Source: Rhyacophila brunnea
Lineage: Eukaryota > Arthropoda > Insecta > Trichoptera > Rhyacophilidae
Assembly (NCBI GenBank): GCA_022495005.1
Contig: JAGYXB010001753.1
Location: 682,001-746,000, forward strand
DNA length: 64,000 nt
Direction of reading: 5' to 3'
The notes under the pieces were generated by a model. The model worked only from the letters and a program-made list of their open reading frames with translations. It was not told the origin of the DNA and made no database searches. Of this stretch, positions 31,169 to 41,323 are shown one piece after another; the stretch's first letter is position 1, and each line of letters begins with the position of its first letter. Both the position numbers and the translations under genes were made by a program.

Positions 31169-32370
31169 ATAATAAAAATAATAATAAGATTTGTTAATAA
31201 TTAATTATAACATAATAGACAAAAAGCTATGTTACAGAATCTCCAAAAACATAATATAATCCGTCCAAATGTGTATATAGATAAATGTTGTTATTAATAA
31301 TAACGAAATTAATATGACCTACTTTGTTCATTTAAAGCCTACGACTACATTTAGATGCTATAAATATAATATTTATGAACAATATATTAACATCCAATAA
31401 TTACGACATAAACATGTCCATGTTACATCAACCTGAGATATTTATGACATGAATCCAATACGAAGATATAATATTTAATACATCAAAAGTCGAGAAATGG
31501 ATAGAGATTCACAAAGGTTATAATCCGAGTGATTTAGTATCTTGGTTTTGATAGGTGAAGGCTACGTAAACACAATACCCAAGGATGTCTTAATAACGGT
31601 GTGTGATTTTTTCGCTTTATTCATTATTTGTACAGCTATTAGCTTCCTGTGAAACGATTTTCTGGAAATATAGGATTACATTATTACGAGGCGATATTGT
31701 GAGAAAATGATTTCTCAGATTAAACTTGTAATACGTATAATAATATAAATTTGAGTTCATGGACAATATTACTTCCTATACTTAAACCCCCGGATAATAA
31801 ACCCCATACTTGAAAAATACACCACGTCGAAAACTCCCTCATAAAAAGAAAAAATATTTGACACAACAAACAATGGGCACAATTATTTTGTTGACAAAAT
31901 AAATGTTTTATAGACAATCTGATAAAATATATTTTTTTTTTAAATATATAGGTACCTACACAATATAATATTGAAATCTCTCACAGAGTATGTAGTTTAA
32001 TAGTATTATATAAAATTATATTAAAATATAATTTAAACATTTTAAAGGTAAATGTGAGAAAAAATAGTATCTTTAAAATATGGAAATCTGTTAAATATTA
32101 TTTTTTCAGATTTGTTTTAAAATATTATTTCTTTTTTTAAAAAATTATGGTAATCATTATTTGCGGTATCAACGAAATTTTTATTTAAAAAAAAATATTT
32201 TTATATTGGGGTTTTTGTCTGTCTAATCTTTATAAATTTTAATTAAAACACTCACCTCTTACACGGATTCGAATTACGCAACTATAAAAACTTCACACCT
32301 TTTTTATTGATCAAAATGTTCACTTGGTTCCCAAAAATTGGTTCACAGAATGGCTGACCTAAAATAACAA
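31169..32370. other. AT-rich stretch, nothing supportable
   Basis: Very AT-rich. No open frame with a recognisable product. Confidence 0.5.
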
Positions 32371-32840
32371 TAATTACAAGATAAAAAGAACTTTTTATGT
32401 ACAACGTTTTTTTAATTTTCTGTTCAATTATTATGCTCAATATGCTCAAACTTGTACTTGATATGAAGTAAATAAAAAACAAACAAATATAGAAATACTG
32501 AATACTGAAATGTCATTTTGATTTCCATAGTAACGCACGTATATATTAATAATTTAGTTGCTAGGACCACCCACTTAGCAACCAATAATAGTAGATTGGA
32601 TTACGGATTTCTTCCGAAATAACTTTTCATACAAAACAGAATTAACTGAAAATGAATCAAATTCTACTTAAAGATGGCTAAAAGTATTAAAAGAATGTAT
32701 TGGCATCGTGTTCTAATATATTCTAAAAGTTTCAAACGTTTAGCTAGTCGGGAAGTTAGTTAAAAACCGATTGCAAGATTTGTACCGGATAAACAACCAT
32801 CGGACAAATAAGAATACGAGCTAATAAAAAACGTTGTAAC
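32371..32840 (-). mobile_element. TACCACG MITE, inverted copy
   Basis: Starts ATTACAAGATAAAAAGAACTTTTTATGTACAACG and ends AACGTTGTAA, with the same interior as the 21.4-kb copy in reverse (CCATAGTAACGCACGTATAT, TTACGGATTTCTTCCGAA, CTAGCTAG/TAGTCGGGAAG). Both termini have the substitution CCACG to CAACG, but symmetric, so the hairpin end is kept. Confidence 0.7.
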
Positions 32841-33451
32841 ATATTATTATACTGCTTGAGATATAAATTGGAATGAATAAAAATAGAAGCAATAGGAAGG
32901 AAGCAGGGAATCTAGCAGTCGATTGAACTCGGTTAATAATGATAAGGATCACTCATAACACAAACGAGATGCATATTTTATTTTTGCGGATCCGAATCAC
33001 CATTGGAAAAAAGAGCCAATGAATTGTCTGGAGTCGAATCTGGAGAAAAATAAAATGGAAGAAATGCCTAATTGATTGATGCCTAGAAAAATATCAATAT
33101 TGTCTCTCACCGGAATTTTATAATAATAGTCCAGGCACGCACACAGAAAAATGGTTTGAATAGGGGTCCATTTTGAAAAGATAACGATATTTTTTATTAT
33201 CGATTTTTAAAGCGGCAGCAGGGGGCGTGGTTAATAAATGCTAGTAGGTGACACTGGCTTCCATATTTACTCCGCTTTACTTATAGCTTCTCGTCGCTTC
33301 AACAGTGAAATACAGCACTTTTCCAGATACATTCCCCATACCCTGATACTTACACTAAATATAAAACTGGCTTGCAAGTATATCTAAGCGAGTTCACATA
33401 TGAGTTACTGTGAGCTGCCGCATCTACAAGTGGTTATAGAATACGCGTACC
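32841..33451. other. Unassigned stretch
   Basis: No supportable feature. A G-rich patch GCAGCAGGGGGCGTGG is near 33215. Confidence 0.4.
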
Positions 33452-33454
33452 TAA

Positions 33455-33574
33455 TGCCGGGTCCACACTGGCAACATGTCGCGCGACAACCTCGTTAAAT
33501 TTTACGATAATTATCATACTCATCGTAAACATCTCATCGTTGTCGCGCGACATGTTGCCAGTGTGGACCCGGCA
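33455..33574. mobile_element. 120-bp hairpin MITE with TAA duplication
   Basis: 36-bp perfect inverted ends starting TGCCGGGTCCACACTGGCAA, flanked by TAA on both sides (33452-33454, 33575-33577), with a loop of about 48 bp. The arms are GC-rich with TGTCGCGCGACA, itself a palindrome. The 3-bp TAA duplication fits PIF/Harbinger; only one copy in this window. Perfect arms indicate a young insertion. Confidence 0.85.
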
Positions 33575-33577
33575 TAA

Positions 33578-34044
33578 CGGTCATATTTTTTTAGGATCGT
33601 TAGTGTTCATTTGTGTCGTCTGTCGCGCTGTTTTTTCTTTTAGACATTCCACATCGGAACTTTAAAGCAAACATTGGATGCCCCAGACAATTGCATAAAT
33701 TTATGAGGGCCAGTCATCTTCCAGTGGAAGTGAGGCCAACTCATTCAAATACTATTCGACATCCAAGTCATAATCCTCAGTCTCAGGTCCTGACGATAAA
33801 TAAGAACAAGTAATACTTAATTTTCCTAAATAATTTGTAGATATTTTATTCGTTTCTGGGACAGTCTGGACCCAAAAACCCCCTCCTTCTGTGTGCGCCT
33901 GTAAGAAACAAAATCCGCTCTGAACATTTTGCAAAAGCAGCTTTGGAAAATTTTAACTACCCTATATTATAACTCACATGACTTACGAATTCAGGTGTAT
34001 GTCATCACCATTTTATGTCGGTAAATAAAATGACGTAAGATATT
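33578..34044. other. Unassigned stretch
   Basis: Contains short open frames on both strands (33613-33934) without recognisable domains. Confidence 0.4.
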
Positions 34045-34224
34045 TTTTAGACCGGGTCTGGGCAAACTACGGCCCGCGGGCTGCATTACAGTATTACAGG
34101 AATTGCACCGTCGAGAATAAATCTGTAAATATTAATCTGTAGGTAGGTATATCACTTTTAATTCGGACAAATTCAAACAACTTAAAGATTCTGCTCGAAA
34201 AAAAAAATCTTTTTTTGTATCAAC

Positions 34225-34320
34225 CTAGATGGTGAACAAACATTTTCAATTATGGATTTCGATAAAAACTCGTTTAGTTACAAGCAGTTTTAAGAATGTC
34301 AACTACAAAATTAACACCTG
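34225..34320 (+). pseudogene. hAT transposase C-terminal remnant
   Basis: GEQTFSIMDFDKNSFSYKQF then stop; after a one-base shift, RMSTTKLTPE. This matches the general pattern of the SEQTFS-x-M-x-x-x-K and R-x-x-TT-x-L-x-P segments at the end of hAT transposases. Too short to be functional. Confidence 0.65.
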
Positions 34321-34396
34321 AAAAAAAAGTGTTAAAATATTAATACAGTTTCATTCTTCGCATTAAATTGTTGGCTATTAGAGAATCATTTATTTT

Positions 34397-34864
34397 TACC
34401 ACGTTTTTCTTAACTCGTATTCTTGTTTGTCCGGTGGTTGTTTATCCAGTACAAATCTTGCAATCGATTTTTAACTAACTTCCCGACTAGCTAGATATTT
34501 TAAACTTTTAGAATATTTCAGAACACGATGCCAATGCATTCTTTTAATACTTTTAGCCATATTTAAGTAGAATTGAATTCATTTTCAGTTAATTTTGTTT
34601 TGTATAAAAAGTTATTTCGGAAGAAATCCGTAATCCAATCCACTATTATTGATTGCTAAGAGGGTGTTCCTAGCAACTAAATTATTAATATATACGTGCG
34701 TTACTATGGAAATCAAAATGACATTTCAGTAGTATTCTATATTAATTGTTTGTTTGTTGCAAAATAGCAAAAAAATGATTTGTTGACAATTGCCTTATTT
34801 GTCCTAAATTATCCATAGAATTGTCAAGCTTATATGATTCAACAGAAAATTTAAAAACGTGGTA
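34397..34864 (+). mobile_element. TACCACG MITE, copy nested in hAT
   Basis: 468 bp from TACCACGTTTTTCTT to AAAAACGTGGTA, closely similar to the 21.4-kb copy in the same orientation. It is inserted inside the hAT relic, so it is younger than the hAT insertion. Confidence 0.8.
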
Positions 34865-35028
34865 TATCAAAAGTTCTTTTTATCTTGTAATTATTTATGT
34901 TGAAATTCCTTTTTTATGATAATAAAATATGTATGTCTAAAAATAGTATTTTACTTGCGGCCCACCATTCATTTTATATTCTTAATGTGGCCCTTCATCC
35001 AAAAAGCTTGCCCAGACCTGTTCTAGGC

Positions 35029-35564
35029 CAATGTACTCGTATTCATTTCAGTATAGGATAAGTTTTAATCATATTTTACCAAAATTATACAAACTAGAAT
35101 TAATTATTGACTTATAATATAGGGAGTTAGTTAAAAAAACTCTTACACGTGCCTGACTAATTGTATGAACAAATAATACATAATTATATATGGTATAATT
35201 ATAATCAAAGTTTAATGAAACACCTGAGTTTAAATATTGTTGAAATAGTTTGTGTTAATTGAATATAAAATATTAAATTTAACATGTAGCTAAAACCTAA
35301 CTTTAGTTTAAATATTTACAGGCAATTATACGACCAATTAAAGTGCTTCTTTAACGAAACTTACTTGCCAAATTGTATTAACTATAATATTTTATTATAA
35401 ATTTGGTTATTTTTTAAATTATTATTTACATTTAATTAAGTAGTTATAAATCCTTGGTGCCTTTGGTAAATGTCATTTGTTTACCGATATTTAATTAAAT
35501 AATTGATACGCTAAGGATTAAACGAATACAAATAAGATATAATTGAAACTAGTGTCTAAATAGG
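35029..35564. other. AT-rich stretch, nothing supportable
   Basis: No open frame or element end. Confidence 0.5.
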
Positions 35565-35569
35565 CACTG

Positions 35570-35693
35570 TATATTTAGAGATAATGTCAAAACAATCCAA
35601 TAATTTTACATACTATATAAGAAAGGGTAGTTTAAAACTTGGGCTTTCATTTCACTAAAACCAAAAATACTGTTTTTGAACTTAGCAAGACAG
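35570..35693. mobile_element. CTGCCCTG MITE, 5'-truncated copy
   Basis: TATTTAGAGATAATGTCAAAACAATCCAATAATTTTACAT to CTTAGCAAGACAG, the right two-thirds of the family, ending before TATA (35694-35697). The left end is missing. Confidence 0.6.
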
Positions 35694-35699
35694 TATATT

Positions 35700-35873
35700 T
35701 CTTTTATTTTGTTAACTGTCAATTCATTGTGGAACTGCATTGTATTGTTGTTTTAATTTAATAAAACGCATTTTTTTTGTAGTACTTATTCCACTTTTAA
35801 TAATATTAATTGTGGAATTAAAAGTGGAATAAATCCTACAAAAAAAATGCGTTTTATTAAATTAAAACAACAA
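35700..35873. mobile_element. Fold-back element with long arms, core type 1
   Basis: Outer lead TTCTTTTATTTTGTTAACTGTC...GTGGAACTGCATT, then a palindrome from TTGTTGTTTTAATTTAATAA (35745) to its complement ending 35873. The arms are about 58 bp and nearly perfect, including TAAAACGCATTTTTTTTGTAG and TTATTCCACTTTTAA, around a short core AATATTAATTGTGGAATT. The same lead and arms occur at 56085-56305, but with another core. Confidence 0.75.
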
Positions 35874-35879
35874 TAAGGC

Positions 35880-37682
35880 AGTATATGTCATGATGTATTG
35901 CAAAGATAGAGAAAATGGAGAGGACATTAAAATATAATCTTAATAAGGACATCAAAATATCATAATAAAAGATAAGAAACAATCTTCCTTACCCTTTTTT
36001 CAAAGCCGTTATTGTAACACTTTTAAATAAAATATATTTTACTTTACTCCCCGTCCTTCTGTTTGACATTTTCGTCAATTTAGTTTATACGCTGATAAAG
36101 TGAATTTTCCTGAAAACGGCCGATATCTTTCCGTCCAGGCCCGTTTGTCTGACGATGGAGGACTCAGTACAAGTGAACGTTTCTTATACGTACTCGTAAA
36201 AACTTTTATTTTCGAGCACTTACAATAACACTGTCTATCCGTGAAGAGTGTCACTGCCACATCTAGTGAGATACATTGAAGATTTTCTCAGAGATTACTT
36301 AATAACGAATATAATATTTTGATATTTTACTTAGGTTTGTAAATACTTCACCCGAACAAAAACTGGCGAGTACACGTGAGAGTTATTTTCATTATGTTGT
36401 TAAAGAAAATATAATATGACATATTTGTGTATCCCACGTTATCCAGTGTTTTAAAATAGGACTTAAATGATTTTTTTTTTAATTGTTTATTACATAATAT
36501 ACAAGTATAATAATGGTTGCATATTTTTTGGAAAGTATTATTATTTCTGTACTCACATAGGTATGTGGTATGTACATATTATAATATCATCATTATTACT
36601 CACCGCATACCTAGTACCACTATCAACATAAATAATTAGAACTAACCATCTCAGACGATAATTATTAAGTATTTGTCTCTCAAAATTATTATAATGTCAG
36701 TCGATAACAAACCTTTCAGTCAAGCAGTTCAAAAATTAGTCTCTCAATTAACACATCCTTCCTCGCATATTATAATAATATATTTCCGAGAATGACTAAC
36801 TACTATTAAATACTCAGATTACTCAATTAGTATTATCTATATATATATATCCTCAAAATGTAATACATTGTACTAGTGCATAAAATAAAAGAACCATAAA
36901 AACAGTTATGCCTATTAATCAAACATGTATCCACAAATCAAAAAGTAACCTTAGTAGTTGAACAACTACAAATGTTGCCCTCTTAAATGAATAAACAACT
37001 ACAAAGGCCTCCCTTAGATTCCACTCATCTCGGTTCCTAGTTCTTTTATACTACATACATTTACCGAAATTGATGAGTCTTTCTATCCACTGTATGACAG
37101 CATTTTTTTCAGCAGTTTTTCACTCGCCAATCAACATAATTCCACTGTTCTGGCAGAAGACACTAATTCGAAAAAATGACATATTGAGTTAGTACCAAAA
37201 TGTTCCTTATTTCAAACTTTACCGCCTGGAAATCTTCTTAATAAATAAACAGTCTTTATTTTAAAGTTATCCTTTTTACGATTACTTAATAAACTCACAT
37301 GATAGACCATTATTTCAAACTTTTTAACAACTTCAAAGTCAAATTACTCAAAACTAGTATTCTCCAGTTAGTGTGTTCTGCCAGAACAGAGACGATTATT
37401 ATCTAGTGTATTACCACTGCGTGCTCTTGTCTTTCTCCTTATACATTGATTTATTTTATGGTGTTTCCACGTTAGGCATAATATGCATTTTTCCATGTCA
37501 CATTGCGCTACTCACCATTTTTTTATTTATCGTTATTTTTTTAACACTACGTTTAAGACACAGTGTGAGGTCACATTTTGAAGATAGATACTATACAGGC
37601 ACCCAAATACGCTCCATGCCAGTTTGGTTCTGCAAGAAATTGTATAAATACATATTACATAAACGTTATTACGTAATGAACT
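35880..37682. other. AT-rich stretch
   Basis: A TA-dinucleotide run is present at 36836-36850. The open frames at 36075-36260 and 37373-37720 have no recognisable domain. The longer one ends within SINE-like sequence. Confidence 0.4.
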
Positions 37683-37765
37683 TTTTCTCACCCGGGAGCT
37701 CCGATTTCAATTTCCGGTAAGGTTACACATTTACATAAATCCTGGATACATCTGTGATTGTTTCG
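37683..37765 (+). mobile_element. tRNA-derived SINE, family B, 5'-truncated
   Basis: CACCCGGGAGCTCCGATTTCAATTTCCGG (box B region, mutated) then GTTACACATTTACATAAATCCTGGATACATCTGTGATTGTTT, the same body as the copy at 16.2 kb. Confidence 0.55.
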
Positions 37766-37789
37766 CTGTTTATACTATGTTAACCACAT

Positions 37790-37855
37790 ACTCAACCTAT
37801 TAAATCCAATGTAAACTTTCCTAATCTGAGATTTGAACTCGGGACCCATGACAAC
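37790..37855 (-). mobile_element. SINE family A fragment, minus strand
   Basis: Minus strand reads GGGTCCCGAGTTCAAATCTCAG...TTTAATAGGTTGAG: a box-B-like segment and the AATAGGTTGAG body motif of family A. Confidence 0.45.
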
Positions 37856-37919
37856 ATACAATAAATAAATTACGACAAGTTTTGAAATCAAAATTTGTGT
37901 TTTTTTATATTCATAAATA

Positions 37920-38045
37920 GGCGGCTCTCGTGGTGAAATGCGTAAGGCGCTGGCCTTCCACCAGATAGTTCTGGGTTCGATTCCCGGTGAGGACATAATA
38001 TTTATGTTTTTTTTCAAAGCGTGTGTGTTTGTGATTGTTTAATAT
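37920..38045 (+). mobile_element. tRNA-derived SINE, family B, best copy
   Basis: Head GGCGGCTCTCGTGGTGAAATGCGTAAGGCGCTGGCC with box A, then CTGGGTTCGATTCCCGGTGAGGAC with a perfect box B (GGTTCGATTCC), then a GT/AT-rich body. No acceptor stem pairing, so it is a SINE and not a tRNA gene. The minus-strand frame of 80 aa is a shadow. Confidence 0.8.
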
Positions 38046-38090
38046 TACTAACAACCGCATTGTACGAAAAGCAAAGACATTGTTATTAAG

Positions 38091-38690
38091 GGCGGACATG
38101 CTCAGCGTACGTCAAAATGGAGCTTTTATGCTATTTTCAAAGCATGATCCTGGATATTCCTTAAACGTTGTAGATAATCTATTTACATAATTTTGAAGCC
38201 TTATTATCTTTTATATTTATTTCTTATTATCTTTTATATTTATTTTAAACATTTTATGACTGCATAAAGTATTTTTATTACATAAAATAGTATTCTTTTA
38301 AACCTCTCGCTCTAATGTTTTAGAATATAGTCATATTTCAGTACGCCCATGTGAAGTGGTGTAAAGATTTTTTATGTTTTTTAATTTTTATAAAACCATT
38401 AGTAAAATTTACGTTGACATTATTATAGTGAAATATTTACAATAAAAATTATATTGGTAATCTCTGTGATCCCAAATTTGACAAGAATTAGGTATTTTAT
38501 TATTCAAAAAATGGGCAAGATTTACACATTTAAAGATACTGATTATAAGCTATGTCTTTGACCATTCAAATGTGATAAACATTCTACGAATAATGTTTGC
38601 TTTATAATATTTTTTAAGGAATGTCCAGGATCATGCTTTGAAAATAGCATAAAAGCTCCATTTTGACGTACGCTGAGCATGTGGGCCGCC
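38091..38690. mobile_element. Fold-back element with GGCGGACATGCTCAGCG arms
   Basis: 600 bp. The left arm GGCGGACATGCTCAGCGTACGTCAAAATGGAGC...CCTGGATATTCCTTAA is repeated inverted at the right (TTAAGGAATGTCCAGG...TACGCTGAGCATGTGGGCCGCC), giving about 80-bp arms with few differences. The interior is AT-rich and non-coding. A partial copy is at 51256-51612 with the interior in the opposite orientation. Confidence 0.75.
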
Positions 38691-41323
38691 GTTAATAATA
38701 AAATAAAAAAATATGTTAAAACCAAGTATATTTTCATAATATTAAATGACATAATATATTTTTTTGAAATAACGTTGATCGCTTTTCTAATATAGTGCAC
38801 CTGTCGTAAGTCGCCGGTTGAATCGCCTCTAATACCCTAGGGAAGTTTGTCCACACAAACCATACGTTTTGAAGGCAACCCAGTAACAAAATCAGCTAGA
38901 AGTACCTATACTCTTACGTAATATCAATCTATCCACCCTTTTTAAAGTAGATCTTTGTAAAAAGCCTATTTTTCGAAACATTCTGTAATATAAGCCGTGC
39001 TGAAAATTGCTTTTACTATCTGTCAAGTAATTTATTCGATTTGGGAAACCACTCAAAAGAATTAAATAAAAATACATTCATTCTATAATTAATTGATTTT
39101 TTGCATCGTGTTAATTGGGCAATATATTATGGTAATTACAAGTAGATCACCACAAATATAGATGTATTAAATTAATATTGTCAGTACGTAAACAAAACGT
39201 ATAATATATACGCCCGCATATGAGGGTAGGCCTGTAAAGAGGGTGGAGAATGTACTCGTACAATATCTTGTTTACAGTATATCTATCTATACGAATACTG
39301 GAGCCCAGACTATGAAATTAAGGTCAGAATTGAAATAGCAAGAAGCACATGTGAAAAATAAAACATCTTTTCTGCATTCGCCAGTTTTGAAGAATTAGGT
39401 GCCTGCCAAAGACTCCATACCTACTAGGCTAATATTTAATGGCTAGTTTTGTAAGCTACCTACATATTTTTCAATCGTCTATAAACATATATATAAATAA
39501 TAACTTCATTATTCTATATTCTACAATGATACTTTTCTAACGACACCTATCTGTAGGTGTGTATTATGAATTGACAGACCGACACGTACATGGCACTGAT
39601 ATACTAATACAATCAAAAAAAGGCTGCAAGTTATTTCTAAAATTTCACGCATACAACACATACATACAAATACACATATATTACAAGAAACATATATACA
39701 TACAATGTCAAAACTAGTGTCATACTATCACATGACCTGAGGTTGTGTGTATTAAGCCTAACGGACCCGCCGGTGCTACAGCGATGTATTTTTTGTAAAT
39801 ATATACTTTTCATTCAGAGTGCTGGACTCGATGCCAAATGGTCTCGCCGTGGCAGTAGAATTTTCTAGCCCGAGTTGGAATCGAGGTTGGGCTGATTTTT
39901 TTAAAATATAAATTTTAGTATGTACCTATTGTCTTTTTTTATATAATATCTATTTTCAAATATAAGTCCTTTAAATAATATGGTTGGCTTAAGACTTTTT
40001 TTTCATTTACAGCCTACCTTCCTTTAGCAGCCATTCTTCCCCACTGTTAGGTATTAAAATATCATTTATTTTACACGTACCAAGTTAAGTAGTTTTATTT
40101 ACTTCAAAGGTGTTAGCTTTTAATTCTTTGTGGAAAGCTTTTATATAAACAAAATATAAAGTACTTAAGAATATATGATTAAGAAATTATTACAAGATGT
40201 GAGAATATAACATTATATATAATTTGAAAATTGAATTTTATGAATTGAAATGAGAATTTTAACTAGTAGTTTTTACATGAAATTGTTATGAAATGAGTAT
40301 AATGCATGAGATGTTTTCAAATTATGAATGTTCAATAATAATTAAAAGACCTTTTTTTTCGTTTAAGTAATATTTTGAACCAAAACATTACAATTCGTAC
40401 AGGTAATACGATAATTGAGTCAATCTTATAAATGAATAACCACTACATTACTTTATTTGACTACATTATTTTATTTAAATATGGAAATTTGTATTCATGT
40501 TGTATACTCAGCTTTCATATTACTTTTACAAATAAATATACCACTATAAAATACGTCAAATTTATTTCATACTAAGATTCAGGCGAAGGTATAATATCAA
40601 ATAACATCGCTTTGTGTTTAATGTTAAGAAGATGAATATTTAGGGATATGTACTAAATTTTCAAGGTTTGCGGATAACTTATAACTAAGAAGATCAAAGG
40701 AAGCCGTGATATATATATAAAAAAATGAAACACACCTACAAAGTTTTTGATACAGTGCTCTTATTCCGTGATTTAGTAGTTTCCAACTTCACGACATCTC
40801 CGACAAAACTACAAAAAAACCTCTCAATAAGAAATCCTGATAAACCAGAATTGAGAGGAATATCAACAATATACCGCCGTAAAAGCATTAATTTCATCTC
40901 AAACAGCGAGCGTTTTTTTTTTGTTGGAACGGACAGAGGAAAAACATCTCGACTGGAGACTTTTACAGGAAGATTTACGATTTTTCTTGAGAGTCGATGT
41001 TAGTCAGAACTCAAATGTGTATTAGGTACAGAGTGCTTATAGGACAATGCCGTTCGATATAAAAATTCGTTTGATCTCTTTTATGTCCTGAGATTAGGCG
41101 CCTTGTTGTGCTCGCTGTATTGTGTTTCAAAAGAATTCTGTTGGATGTTTATTTGTGTCTGACAGGTTGGCAATTTCAAAGGTGTTATATACTTGAGATC
41201 ACGTTTTAATCATTTTACTTTTGTACTATTTAGGCCAATCAACTGTCAAGATATTCTATCACAAACAGATTTTTAATATGTATACTTAATTAGGTAAGAA
41301 CGTTTTCAAATTTTTCATTATTA
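38691..41323. other. Mostly AT-rich, nothing supportable
   Basis: Includes a mixed-composition segment 39770-39900 with GAGTTGGAATCGAGG, which weakly recalls a tRNA box B but lacks a head. A 92-aa frame (40725-41003) has no domain I recognise. Confidence 0.4.

Larger units (their letters stand above)
34053..35020 (+). mobile_element. hAT element relic with nested TACCACG MITE
   Basis: Left end CGGGTCTGGGCAAACTACGG, right end (inverted) CAGGTCTGGGCAAGC, with TTTTAGAC (34045-34052) and TTCTAGGC (35021-35028) as a decayed 8-bp duplication. The terminal motif CAGGTCTGGGCAAACTACGGCCCGCGGGC is typical of animal hAT elements. The inside holds a remnant of a hAT transposase C-terminus (about 34220-34320) and a 468-bp MITE (34397-34864). 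Confidence 0.85.

Noticed and set aside
37373..37720. 115-aa frame as a gene
   Set aside because: AT-rich hydrophobic translation that ends in SINE-derived sequence.
37920..37995. Possible tRNA gene
   Set aside because: Box A and B are present but acceptor and other stems do not pair, and diverged copies with the same body exist elsewhere, so it is a SINE.
39830..39900. SINE head with GAGTTGGAATCGAGG
   Set aside because: Only a weak box B match, no head or shared body.
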